A stretch of DNA of 64,000 nt from Bacillota bacterium. Its GTDB lineage: Bacteria > Bacillota > Clostridia > Oscillospirales > Oscillospiraceae. This document shows positions 49,840 through 59,057 of the stretch, piece by piece (position 1 is the stretch's first letter; every line of letters begins with the position of its first letter). The stretch lies in contig JAQYLT010000082.1 of the NCBI GenBank assembly GCA_028719885.1, forward strand, positions 1 through 64,000. Direction: 5' to 3'. Made by a program: the position numbers and the translations under genes. Under the pieces are notes generated by a model, which was not told the origin of the DNA, did no database searches, and saw only the letters and a program-made list of their open reading frames with translations.

Positions 49840-50421
49840 TTATTCCACCGGGCCCATTTGGCTCAGGGGCCAAACCCGGTACAAAATCCGGCCAACTACC
49901 TGTTCCTCAAACACGCAGCCCACGGTACTGCTTCGGCTGTCTACCGAAGTGGTGCGGTGGTCACCCATCACGAACACCCGGCCATCGGGCACCTGATAGG
50001 GCAAGGTGATGTCACACTCGCCGAAGGCCTTTTCTTTCACATAGGGCTCATCCAGCAATGCGCCGTTGACATATACATTGCCATCCTCGTCGATATTGAC
50101 CCACTCGCCCTCAAAGGCGATCACCCGTTTGACCAGTATCTTATTATTATAGTAAAAGCTGATGATGTCCCCCCGGTCAAAGCTCATTTCCTTGACGGAC
50201 ACCACAATGTCCCCCTCGTACAGCGAGGGCGTCATGGAGGAACCGTAAATCCGCAGCACCGGCAGCAGCAGCGTGGCCACCAGGACCGCGATGGCCGCCA
50301 CGGTGAGCAGGGTATAAACGGTGCTTCGGATGGCGCTGTGGTAGCGCTGCCGGTAGCGAACCCGCTTGAGCTCCGCCTTCAAACTGTCCAGCCCGGGGTT
50401 TTCCAATTTTCGTTTCTTCAT
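49840..50421 (-). CDS. lepB: Signal peptidase I
   Basis: GSSMTPSLYEGDIVV, KRVIAFEGEWV, VFVMGDHRTTSVDSR. Confidence 0.93.
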   Translation of the reverse strand: MKKRKLENPGLDSLKAELKRVRYRQRYHSAIRSTVYTLLTVAAIAVLVATLLLPVLRIYGSSMTPSLYEGDIVVSVKEMSFDRGDIISFYYNNKILVKRVIAFEGEWVNIDEDGNVYVNGALLDEPYVKEKAFGECDITLPYQVPDGRVFVMGDHRTTSVDSRSSTVGCVFEEQVVGRILYRVWPLSQMGPVE

Positions 50422-50424
50422 GGC

Positions 50425-50898
50425 TTACCTTCTGTTCAGGAACCGGCCCATGAATCCCCGGGGCTCCTCCGGCTGCTGGGGCAAATCCGGGGCGGCTTCC
50501 TCCGCCGGGGCGGACTGCTGCACCCCCGCCTCTGCCAGCTGCTTTTCACAGGCACTGCGGGTTTGACGCTCCAGCTCCTGACAATCCGCCCGGGTCTTTT
50601 GGAGCAGCTGCTCACAGGCCTGCTCGGTCTGCCGCAGAAGCTGCCGGGCCTCTTCCTCTTTCTGCCGGATGCTCTGCAAATAGCGGTCGGCGGCATCCTG
50701 GGCCTGGGCAAACACATTGCTCAGGCTCAAAGCCGCCTCGGCGATGGAGCCGGATTCCTCCAGCGTGATGACCCGCTGGGCAAGCTTTTCTTCCAACTGC
50801 CTGTTCTTTTTGGCAAGCCGCTGGTTTTCCTCCGTTTGCTCAATCAGCAGCTCCAGGAGCTCTGCCCGCCGGAGCTTTTTGGCATCGTTGCCGGTCAT
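50425..50898 (-). CDS. Coiled-coil hypothetical protein, Glu/Gln/Arg-rich
   Basis: Heptad-rich sequence; 3-nt gap to lepB. Confidence 0.7.
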   Translation of the reverse strand: MTGNDAKKLRRAELLELLIEQTEENQRLAKKNRQLEEKLAQRVITLEESGSIAEAALSLSNVFAQAQDAADRYLQSIRQKEEEARQLLRQTEQACEQLLQKTRADCQELERQTRSACEKQLAEAGVQQSAPAEEAAPDLPQQPEEPRGFMGRFLNRR

Positions 50899-51296
50899 GA
50901 AAACGCCTCCCCCACGCATTCAATGGGTGCAAAAAATGGCCCCCTGCAATCCAATCCATGTATGGGAGCCTGCCATTGGCAAGTCCCCTTGAGAAATGGA
51001 CAAAAAAAGCCCACACATACAGCGGTACGCGTCGGCAACTGGCTGGGTCCGTGACCCCCTATAGTTTTGCGTCCCCTCCTCGCAAAGGGTTTGCCAGAAT
51101 ATTTAAAAACAGTTCATCTTTGTCACTGAAATTATACAATTTCTGGATTTCAAAAGTCAAGTCTTTTTCCGAAAAAGGTGCACAAAAAGGGGGGACCTTT
51201 CCTTGTGTATTTTGCAGATTTATTCCAGACAATATGTCTTTTTCAGAACCGGGATGCACTTTTTCGCCCGGGATTTTTTCTTCTTCAAAATAAAGC

Positions 51297-51325
51297 TTGC
51301 ATATTTTCTCCAACTGTGATAGTAT
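51297..51325 (+). promoter_or_regulatory. Candidate promoter (TTGCAT-17-TAGTAT) for pheST leader
   Basis: Read directly; about 6 nt upstream of the T-box leader. Confidence 0.6.
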
Positions 51326-51331
51326 AGCACC

Positions 51332-51596
51332 GATATGCAAAATGCTGCGATTGGGCTGCCTTGCATTGGTTTTGCGCTTATCAGAGAGAGCGGGATGGTG
51401 GAATCCGCTTGCGTGCAATGCCGGGCTTTCTCCCAGGAGCTGCCGCCTGAACCAAAAGTAGGGCCGGACGGGTGATGCCGTTACCCATCATGGGCGTGGA
51501 AGCGCCTGAGAGCTGCGCCGCGAAAAGCGGCGAATTGCGGGTGGTACCGCGGAAGGGTAGCCTTTCGTCCCGATGGATGGGATGGAGGGCTTTTTT
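51332..51596 (+). promoter_or_regulatory. T-box leader riboswitch upstream of pheST
   Basis: AGAGAGCGGGATGGTGGAATCCGC distal stem I pattern, GGGTGGTACCGCGG T-box sequence, CCTTTCGTCCC...GGGATGGAGGGCTTTTTT terminator. Confidence 0.92.
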
Positions 51597-51649
51597 GTTA
51601 CCTTTTCAGGCAGCATCCGTTTAATAGCATGTGCGTATTGGTTTTTGTT

Positions 51650-51850
51650 CGTAGGGAATGCATTCATGCATTCCGCACGTTATTGTTTCCAAAAGGGCGG
51701 GGTGAATGGTAAAATATCGAAAATATGTTTCAAGAAATACCATTCAACGAACCATGGAGATCACCCAACGTTTCGGAACGGATAAATCCGTTCCCTACGA
51801 ACACGTCGTCACATTTCCCGTTTATCAACCAGCCATATTTCAATTGACCG
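51650..51850. repeat. Composite palindromic-repeat element R7 between T-box terminator and pheS (units 51650-51675, 51774-51799)
   Basis: CGTAGGGAATGCATTCATGCATTCCG and CGGAACGGATAAATCCGTTCCCTACG. Confidence 0.88.
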
Positions 51851-51927
51851 CGATGGGCCAATCCCTTCTCTTTGCAAGGGGGAGCCATGATTTAATTCGT
51901 TATGTTAACCTTTTAGGAGGAAAGAAA

Positions 51928-52971
51928 ATGAAACAACAACTGGAATCCATTCGCCAGGCAGCCATGGACGCACTGGAAAAGGCCGCCACTCCCGCCGATC
52001 TGGAAGAGCTGCGGGTAAAGCTGCTGGGCAAAAAGGGCGAGCTCACCGCCGTTTTGAAGCAGATGGGCAAGCTCTCCGCCGAAGAGCGTCCCGTGATGGG
52101 TCAGCTGGCCAACAACGTCCGCGCCGCCATTGAGGAAAAACTGGAGCAGCGGAAAGCCGCCGTCCACGCCGCCGCCATGGAGGCAAAGCTTGCCGCCGAG
52201 GCCGTAGACGTCACCATCCCCGGGGACGAAATCCTCATCGGCCATCAGCACCCCATGAACCAGGTGCTCCAGCAGATCAAGGACATCTTCGTGGGCCTGG
52301 GCTATCAGGTGGTGGAGGGCCCCGAGGTGGAGCTGGCCAGCTACAACTTCACCCGGCTGAACATTGAAGAGGGCCATCCCTCCCGGGACCGGAGCGACAC
52401 CTTCTATTTCACCGATGACGACAGCGTGCTGCTTCGCACCCAGACCAGTCCTATGCAGATTCGGGTGATGGAAAACGCCAAGCCCCCCATCTGCATTCTG
52501 GCCCCTGGCCGGGTGTTCCGCAAGGACGAGGCCGACGCCACCCACTCCCCCATGTTCCATCAGATTGAGGGTCTGGTGGTGGACGAGAACATCACCATGG
52601 GCGACCTGAAGGGCGCGCTGATCTCCTGCATGAAGAAAATCTACGGTGAGGACGCGGTGATGCGGTTCCGCCCCCACCACTTCCCCTTTACGGAGCCCAG
52701 CTGCGAGATGGACATGCAGTGCCACAAGTGCCACGGCACCGGCGAAATCGACGGCGGTGTCTGCTCCACCTGCCACGGCGAGGGCTGGATCGAGCTGCTG
52801 GGCGCCGGCATGGTGCACCCTGCCGTGCTGGAAAACTGCGGCATCGACTCCACCAAGTACTCCGGCTTTGCCTTCGGCATGGGCCTGGAGCGGATGGCCA
52901 TGGGCCGTCTGAAAATCAACGACCTGCGTCTGATCTTCGACAACGACGTGCGGTTCCTGAACCAGTTCTAA
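51928..52971 (+). CDS. pheS: Phenylalanine--tRNA ligase alpha subunit
   Basis: GYQVVEGPEVE, HPSRDRSDTFYF, GFAFGMGLERMAM. Confidence 0.96.
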   Translation: MKQQLESIRQAAMDALEKAATPADLEELRVKLLGKKGELTAVLKQMGKLSAEERPVMGQLANNVRAAIEEKLEQRKAAVHAAAMEAKLAAEAVDVTIPGDEILIGHQHPMNQVLQQIKDIFVGLGYQVVEGPEVELASYNFTRLNIEEGHPSRDRSDTFYFTDDDSVLLRTQTSPMQIRVMENAKPPICILAPGRVFRKDEADATHSPMFHQIEGLVVDENITMGDLKGALISCMKKIYGEDAVMRFRPHHFPFTEPSCEMDMQCHKCHGTGEIDGGVCSTCHGEGWIELLGAGMVHPAVLENCGIDSTKYSGFAFGMGLERMAMGRLKINDLRLIFDNDVRFLNQF

Positions 52972-52984
52972 GGAGGGTGCCAAG

Positions 52985-55372
52985 ATGAAACTGAACAGAA
53001 AATGGATTAACGAGGATTTTGTTGACCTGAGCGCCGTTTCCGACAAGGAATTCGTGGAAACCATGACCGTTTTCGGTCAAAAGGTGGAAACCTGGGAACG
53101 GATGGACGCTGAGATCAAGAATGTGGTCGTGGGCAAGGTGCTCTCCATGGTGCGCCATCCCAATTCGGACCATATGTTCATCTGCCAGGTGGATGTGGGC
53201 CAGGAGGAGCCGGTGCAGATCGTCACCGGCGCCCAGAACGTCCATGAGGGTGACCTGGTGCCCGCCGCTCTGCACAACTCCTGGCTGCCCGGGGGCGTGC
53301 ACATCACCAAGGGCAAGCTCCGGGGAGAAGTCTCCAACGGCATGCTCTGCTCCTTCGCGGAGCTGGGGCTGACCCAGAATGACCTGCCCGGTGTCTTTGC
53401 CGACGGCATCTGGATTCTGGAGCCGGATTCCGCCAAGCCCGGCGACGACATCAACCCCATCATCGGCAACGATGACACGGTGGTGGATTTTGAAATCACC
53501 AACAACCGGCCGGACTGCTACTCCATCATCGGTCTGGCCCGGGAGGCTGCCGCCGCCTTCGGCAAGGAAATGAAGCACCACGAGCCCGTGGTAAAGGGCA
53601 GCGACGCCGGCTCCATCTTCCAGCACCTGGATGTGGAGGTGCCCGCCACAGAGCTTGTCAACCGCTATTCCTCCCGGATGGTGGCCAATGTGAAGATCGG
53701 TCCCTCCCCCAAGTGGCTGCGGCAGCGGCTCCGCGCCAACGGCGTGCGGCCCATCAACAACATCGTGGACATCACCAACTATGTGATGCTGGAATACGGC
53801 CAGCCCATGCACGCCTTTGACTACCGCTACGTTTCCTCCGGCAAGATCGTGGTCCGGGAGGCGCTGGAGGGCGAAACCCTCACCACCCTGGACGGCACCG
53901 TCCGCAATTTGAAAGCCGGTATGCTGGTGATCGCCGACGAGGACAAGCCCATCGGTCTGGCCGGCATCATGGGCGGTGAAAACTCTGAAATCAAGGACGA
54001 CACCACCATGGTGGTGTTTGAGTCTGCTAATTTCAACGGCACCTCCATCCGTCAAACCGCCCTGGCCCTGGGCATGCGTACCGAAGCCTCCGGCAAATTC
54101 GAGAAGAACCTGGACCCCATGATGACCATTCCCGCCGTGCAGCGGGCCTGCGAGCTGGTTGAAATGCTGGAATGCGGCGACGTGCTGGACGGCACCATCG
54201 ACATCATCAACTATGTGCCCGAGGCCAAGAAGCTGCCCCTGGAGCCGGAGCGGATCAACAAGCTCCTGGGCACCAGCATCTCCAAGGAAGATATGGTGAT
54301 GTACCTGAACCGGCTGGAAATCCCGGTGGAAGAGGACATGGTTCTGGTGCCCTCTTTCCGGCCTGACCTGAACCTGATGGCCGACCTGGCAGAGGAAGTG
54401 GGCCGCTCCTACGGCTACAATGAGATCCCCACCACCGAGTTCCGCAACTCCACCCAGGGCGGCTACTCCCAGGAGATGAAGCTGGAAGCCAAGGCGGGCC
54501 AGCTGTGCCGGGGCCTGGGCTACAGCGAGATCATCACCTACTCCTTCGTCTCCCCTGCCGTCTTCAGCCAGATTCGCATTCCCGAGGATTCCCCCCTGCG
54601 GAATGCCCTGCGGATTCAGAACCCCCTGGGCGAGGACACCTCCATTATGAGAACCATCGCCCTGCCCTCCATGCTGGAGATCCTGGGCCGGAACAACGCC
54701 TACCACAACAAGGCCGCCAAGCTCTATGAGGTGGCCAAGATCTACCTGCCCCAGGAGGGCCAGGCGCTGCCCGAGGAGCCCAAGATGCTGGTGCTGGGTT
54801 CCTACGGCGAGGACGAGACCTTCTTCAAGCTCAAGGGAGAAATCGAGGCGGTGTTCACCGGTCTGCGGCTGAAAAAAGCCAGCTATACCGCCGTAAAGGA
54901 CAATCCCAGCTACCATCCCGGCCGCTGCGCCGCCATCTTCATGGATGGAATTGAGGTGGGCGTGATGGGCCAGGTGCATCCTCTGGCCGCCAAGAACTAC
55001 GGCATCGACACCCCGGTTTACTGCGCGGAAATCAACTTCACCAAGCTGCTCACCATGCTGCTGCCGGAGGCCACCTACACCCCCCTGCCCAAGTATCCCA
55101 CCGTCTGCCGCGACCTGGCGCTGATCTGCCGGGAGGACGTCACCGTGGCCCAGGCAGAGCAGGTCATTGCCGCCTCCGCCGGAAAGCTGCTGCGGAAGAT
55201 TCAGCTCTTTGATATCTATCGGGGCGTGGGCGTGCCCGAGGGCAAGAAGAGCATGGCCTTCTCCCTGGAGCTGCGCTCCGATGAGCGCACCCTCACCGAT
55301 GCCGATTCTGAGGCCGTGGTGAACAAGGTCCTGGCTGCCCTGAAAGAAAAGCTGGACGCTGTTCTGCGCTGA
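52985..55372 (+). CDS. pheT: Phenylalanine--tRNA ligase beta subunit
   Basis: tRNA-binding N-terminus, B3/B4/B5, FDX-ACB C-terminus. Confidence 0.96.
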   Translation: MKLNRKWINEDFVDLSAVSDKEFVETMTVFGQKVETWERMDAEIKNVVVGKVLSMVRHPNSDHMFICQVDVGQEEPVQIVTGAQNVHEGDLVPAALHNSWLPGGVHITKGKLRGEVSNGMLCSFAELGLTQNDLPGVFADGIWILEPDSAKPGDDINPIIGNDDTVVDFEITNNRPDCYSIIGLAREAAAAFGKEMKHHEPVVKGSDAGSIFQHLDVEVPATELVNRYSSRMVANVKIGPSPKWLRQRLRANGVRPINNIVDITNYVMLEYGQPMHAFDYRYVSSGKIVVREALEGETLTTLDGTVRNLKAGMLVIADEDKPIGLAGIMGGENSEIKDDTTMVVFESANFNGTSIRQTALALGMRTEASGKFEKNLDPMMTIPAVQRACELVEMLECGDVLDGTIDIINYVPEAKKLPLEPERINKLLGTSISKEDMVMYLNRLEIPVEEDMVLVPSFRPDLNLMADLAEEVGRSYGYNEIPTTEFRNSTQGGYSQEMKLEAKAGQLCRGLGYSEIITYSFVSPAVFSQIRIPEDSPLRNALRIQNPLGEDTSIMRTIALPSMLEILGRNNAYHNKAAKLYEVAKIYLPQEGQALPEEPKMLVLGSYGEDETFFKLKGEIEAVFTGLRLKKASYTAVKDNPSYHPGRCAAIFMDGIEVGVMGQVHPLAAKNYGIDTPVYCAEINFTKLLTMLLPEATYTPLPKYPTVCRDLALICREDVTVAQAEQVIAASAGKLLRKIQLFDIYRGVGVPEGKKSMAFSLELRSDERTLTDADSEAVVNKVLAALKEKLDAVLR

Positions 55373-55471
55373 GGCTGGCTTGAATCGGCCGTCCTTTCCC
55401 TCATTATGTCTGCAAAAGCGTCCTTTTAAGGGTCTTCCGGTAATCATTTACAAATTTTTTACCGGAAGGCC

Positions 55472-55500
55472 TTTACAGGCTTGTCCATTTGGGATATAAT
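55472..55500 (+). promoter_or_regulatory. Sigma-A promoter (TTTACA-17-TATAAT) for ireB
   Basis: Read directly. Confidence 0.7.
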
Positions 55501-55533
55501 AGAGTATCAATTTACAAAAAGGAGGCTGAGACC

Positions 55534-55785
55534 ATGACGGGAATGGAAACCCAGACCTTTAAGGTCCCCGATGACAAAGAAAACATGCGGTATATACTCC
55601 GGAGTGTGTTCGATGCCCTGAACGAAAAAGGTTACAATCCGATCAACCAAATCGTGGGGTATCTGCTGACGGAAGACCCCACCTACATCACCAATTACGG
55701 CAGCGCCCGGAGCATGATTTCCAAAATTGACCGGGACGAATTGATGCAGGTTCTGGTTCGCGAATACCTTTTCAAAGACGAATGA
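55534..55785 (+). CDS. ireB: IreB family regulatory phosphoprotein (UPF0297)
   Basis: [44 protein letters not shown]. Confidence 0.93.
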   Translation: MTGMETQTFKVPDDKENMRYILRSVFDALNEKGYNPINQIVGYLLTEDPTYITNYGSARSMISKIDRDELMQVLVREYLFKDE

Positions 55786-55792
55786 CCCCCGC

Positions 55793-55824
55793 CAAGAGGC
55801 TTTTGCCACGGCAAAAGCCTCTTG
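55793..55824 (+). terminator. Terminator after ireB
   Basis: CAAGAGGCTTTTGCC/GGCAAAAGCCTCTTG. Confidence 0.8.
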
Positions 55825-55938
55825 TTATGTAACTTGTTATGTAACTTGAAAACTTCATACTTCCTCCGTCTTTTCCCCAAAACGCTTGTATCATAATTGT
55901 AAATTCTTTCCGATTAGCCCTTTTTAGCTGATCAGGGG

Positions 55939-55967
55939 TTGACAAAGATGTTACAATATGTTACAAT
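55939..55967 (+). promoter_or_regulatory. Near-consensus sigma-A promoter TTGACA-17-TACAAT
   Basis: Read directly, about 32 nt upstream of ATG at 55999. Confidence 0.82.
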
Positions 55968-55998
55968 TCCACTACAATTTTTTCAGGAGGTTCCATTC

Positions 55999-56289
55999 AT
56001 GGCTGATGAAAAAACAGTTTTGATGTACAAGGGTCGTCCGCTGATGCGGAAGGACAACCTGGTATATTATGGCTCCATGGCCGACAGCCACATCGTGATG
56101 CTGCAGGTTCTGGAAACCAAGACGGTGAACGACACCCAGATCGCCACCCGTGTATCCGTTCAGCTTCAGCTCACCGATCCCACCGCAAGAAGCAGGGACC
56201 GGGTTGTGAAGAAAAGCGAGAAAGACGGCTTCTATACCGCCCTGGATGTGGGCTGTGTCTGGCTTGAGCGGGCTCTGGCCGGTAAATAA
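55999..56289 (+). CDS. Conserved-looking hypothetical protein, 96 aa
   Basis: AGGAGG RBS, strong promoter, non-repetitive globular composition. Confidence 0.8.
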   Translation: MADEKTVLMYKGRPLMRKDNLVYYGSMADSHIVMLQVLETKTVNDTQIATRVSVQLQLTDPTARSRDRVVKKSEKDGFYTALDVGCVWLERALAGK

Positions 56290-56334
56290 ATTTTTCTAAT
56301 TCCCTGGCATTTTTCCCAGCGACGGAGGTAACGT

Positions 56335-57342
56335 ATGAAATTTTCCACGCGGGTCACGGCTCTGGCCCTGACTCTGATGATTCTTCTTTCCGGTTTTTCC
56401 ATTACCGCTTCGGCAGAGGACGGCCTCGTTTATGGCATTGGCTTTGTCAGTGCCTCCGGGCTGAATCTGCGGGAGCAGCCCTCCACCGATTCCCCTGTTC
56501 TTGCCACCGCCGATTCCGGCGAATGCGTGGTGGTTCTGGGGCTGGCGGACGGCTGGTACCACGTGAACTACAATCTGCAAAACGGCTACATGAGCGCCGA
56601 CTATCTCACCGTTTCCACTGTGGAAAACGCGGAGCTGGGCTACGGAATCGTGACCGGCGACAGCGTGAACCTGCGAAGCGGCCCCAGCACCGGCCACAGC
56701 AAGGTGGGCACCGTTTCCAGCGGTGAGAGATGCTACATAATCGGCCTGAACCAGGGCTGGTACAAGGTGCTTTACGGCAGCACCTCCTGCTACATTCGCA
56801 GCGATTTTCTGAAGCTCAGCGAAATCCCCTATGAAAACCGGGCTTCCACCAACACCCCTCAGTACTTCCGCCAGGGCAAGGCCATCGGCACTGTCCCTGC
56901 TTCCGGCCAGGCAAGCACCGTCCCTGCCTCCGGCCAGACAAACGCTGTCCAGTCCGGCTCCAACGGCTCCGCCACCGGCGCTCAGATTCTGGCCAAGGCC
57001 ACGGAATATCTGGGCACACCCTATGTCTACGGCGGTGCCTCCCCCAGCGGCTTCGACTGCTCCGGTTTTGTTTACTATGTGTATGGTACCTTCGGCATCT
57101 CCGTGGGCCGCACCCCTGCCGAGCAGTACAGCGCAGGCACCGTGGTGGACAAGGCCAGTTTACAGCCCGGGGACATTGTGCTCTTCGCGGGCACCGGCAG
57201 CAGCAGCATTTCCCACACCGGCATCTACGCCGGAAACGGGCAGTTTATCCACTCCCCCAATTCCCGCAGCACCGTCTCCTATTCCGATTTGACCAGCGGC
57301 TACTGGAGCGAGCATTTCTACTGCGGCGTTCGGGTGGTCTAA
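56335..57342 (+). CDS. Secreted SH3-domain NlpC/P60 endopeptidase
   Basis: Two bacterial SH3 repeats; YVYGGASPSGFDCSGFVYYVYG, SHTGIYAGNGQFIHSP. Confidence 0.93.
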   Translation: MKFSTRVTALALTLMILLSGFSITASAEDGLVYGIGFVSASGLNLREQPSTDSPVLATADSGECVVVLGLADGWYHVNYNLQNGYMSADYLTVSTVENAELGYGIVTGDSVNLRSGPSTGHSKVGTVSSGERCYIIGLNQGWYKVLYGSTSCYIRSDFLKLSEIPYENRASTNTPQYFRQGKAIGTVPASGQASTVPASGQTNAVQSGSNGSATGAQILAKATEYLGTPYVYGGASPSGFDCSGFVYYVYGTFGISVGRTPAEQYSAGTVVDKASLQPGDIVLFAGTGSSSISHTGIYAGNGQFIHSPNSRSTVSYSDLTSGYWSEHFYCGVRVV

Positions 57343-57355
57343 TTCCAAAGCTTCT

Positions 57356-57388
57356 CATCCGGCATGAAAAATGCCGGATGTTTTTTTG
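57356..57388 (+). terminator. Terminator after NlpC/P60 gene
   Basis: CATCCGGCAT/ATGCCGGATG then T7. Confidence 0.85.
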
Positions 57389-57451
57389 TTTTAAAAAGCC
57401 GCATTCCGGGTATAATGCTGTGCAAATCGTTTTTCAGGAAGGAACGGTCAC

Positions 57452-58471
57452 ATGGCAAAATTCAAACGGGGGAAAAGCAGCTTTTTATTCACCAGCAAAC
57501 CGGTGATCATCTCCTGGGCCAGCATTGCCGGGAAGAAAGAATCGGAAGGCCCTCTGGGCAGCTGCTTTGACAAAACCTCCTCCGATACCTTTTTCGGGCA
57601 AAAAACCTGGGAGCAGGCGGAAAAGAAAATGCAGGAGCTCTCCTTAAAGACCCTGGCGGAGAAAGCCGGACTGCACACCTGGGAAATTGACGTTGTATTC
57701 TCCGGAGATCTGCTGAACCAATGCATTGGCTCTTCCTTTTCTCTGCGGAATATGAACATTCCCCATCTGGGGCTGTACGGTGCCTGTTCCACCATGGCGG
57801 AGAGCCTGCTGCTGGCGGCCATGACCGTGGACGGAGGCTACGCCGACCGGGTGGCCGCCCTGACCTCCTCCCATTTCGCCTCCTCCGAGCGGCAATACCG
57901 CTTCCCCCTGGGCTATGGCGGCCAGCGGACCCCCACTGCCCAGTGGACGGTAACCGGCTCCGGCTCCGCCCTGGTGAGCGCCGAGGGAAAGGGCCCCCGG
58001 ATTCTCTCCGGTACCGTGGGCACCGTCCGGGACTTGGGCATCAAGGACGCGGGAAACATGGGTGCCGCCATGGCCCCGGCAGCCTGCGCCACCATCAAGG
58101 CCCATCTGGAGGACATGAAGCTGACGCCGAAGGACTACGACATGATCGTCACCGGCGATCTGGGCCAGGTGGGCAAGGATTTACTGTTGGAGCTGGCCAA
58201 ACGGGAGGGCCTGGAGCTGGAGGACCGGCTGTATGACTGCGGCACCATGGTGTTTGACCGGAAGCGGCAGGATGTCCACTCCGGCGGCTCCGGCTGCGGC
58301 TGCAGCGCCATCACCCTGTGCAGCCAGCTTTTGGGAGAGCTGTCCCGGGGCAAGCTGAAAAAAATACTGTTCTGCGGCACCGGCGCCCTGCTCTCCCCCA
58401 CCTCCACCCAGCAGGGGCTGCCCATTCCCGGGGTATGTCATGCCGTGGCCATTGAAGGAGGAATGAGCTGA
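57452..58471 (+). CDS. spoVAD: Stage V sporulation protein AD
   Basis: TSSHFASSERQYRFPLGYGGQRTPTAQWTVTGSGS, thiolase-like fold sequence. Confidence 0.95.
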   Translation: MAKFKRGKSSFLFTSKPVIISWASIAGKKESEGPLGSCFDKTSSDTFFGQKTWEQAEKKMQELSLKTLAEKAGLHTWEIDVVFSGDLLNQCIGSSFSLRNMNIPHLGLYGACSTMAESLLLAAMTVDGGYADRVAALTSSHFASSERQYRFPLGYGGQRTPTAQWTVTGSGSALVSAEGKGPRILSGTVGTVRDLGIKDAGNMGAAMAPAACATIKAHLEDMKLTPKDYDMIVTGDLGQVGKDLLLELAKREGLELEDRLYDCGTMVFDRKRQDVHSGGSGCGCSAITLCSQLLGELSRGKLKKILFCGTGALLSPTSTQQGLPIPGVCHAVAIEGGMS

Positions 58472-58828
58472 ATGGACTACCTGAAAGCATTTGTCGTGGG
58501 CGGGCTGTTCTGCCTCATCGGACAAATTCTCGTGGACAAAACCAAGCTGACCCCGGCCAGGATTTTGGTGGGGTATGTGGTCGCCGGGGTGATTCTGGGC
58601 GCTTTGGAACTCTATCAGCCCATCATCGACTTTGCCGGTGCCGGAGCCTCGGTTCCCTTAACCGGCTTCGGCGCCACATTGGCAAAGGGCGTCAAGGATG
58701 CCATTGACGAAAGCGGCGCTCTTGGCATTCTCACCGGCGGCCTGAAGGCCACGGCAGCGGGAATCACCGCGGCGATTATTTTCGGCCTGCTGGCAGGGAT
58801 TCTCTTTAAACCCAAGGATAAATCCTGA
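58472..58828 (+). CDS. spoVAE: Stage V sporulation protein AE
   Basis: GGLFCLIGQILVDKTKLTPARILV; follows spoVAD directly. Confidence 0.94.
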   Translation: MDYLKAFVVGGLFCLIGQILVDKTKLTPARILVGYVVAGVILGALELYQPIIDFAGAGASVPLTGFGATLAKGVKDAIDESGALGILTGGLKATAAGITAAIIFGLLAGILFKPKDKS

Positions 58829-58886
58829 ATTTCGGGGCAATCTATCTCTGCGGGATTTTTCCCGACCAAATTTAGGAGGAAAAAAG

Positions 58887-58997
58887 ATGAATAACCAGAA
58901 TCAGAACAAGAATCAGGAAAACAACCAGCAGAACTGCGGCCGGAACGAGAATCAGAACCGGCAGAGCAATCAGCAGAGCAACCAGCAGAGCCGCTGA
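58887..58997 (+). CDS. 36-aa Asn/Gln-rich micro-protein MNNQNQNKNQENNQQNCGRNENQNRQSNQQSNQQSR
   Basis: Strong RBS (TTTAGGAGGAAAAAAG), ATG...TGA, terminator directly downstream; below the ORF track's length cutoff. Confidence 0.75.
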   Translation: MNNQNQNKNQENNQQNCGRNENQNRQSNQQSNQQSR

Positions 58998-59003
58998 ATA
59001 CAA

Positions 59004-59035
59004 AAAAGCTGCCTCAACCGGGGCAGCTTTCTTTT
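59004..59035 (+). terminator. Terminator after the N/Q-rich ORF
   Basis: AAAGCTGCC...GGCAGCTTT then CTTTT. Confidence 0.8.
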
Positions 59036-59057
59036 ATTTGTTTTTCCTTGGAAAATA

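Noticed and set aside
51059-51418. 119-aa minus-strand ORF overlapping the T-box leader
   Set aside because: Would start within the antisense of the riboswitch; no RBS seen, no recognisable family
52916-55447. 843-aa minus-strand ORF antisense to pheT
   Set aside because: pheT is unambiguous; shadow ORF
55821-55848. Tandem CTTGTTATGTAA duplication
   Set aside because: Only two 12-bp copies just after a terminator; likely slippage with no further support
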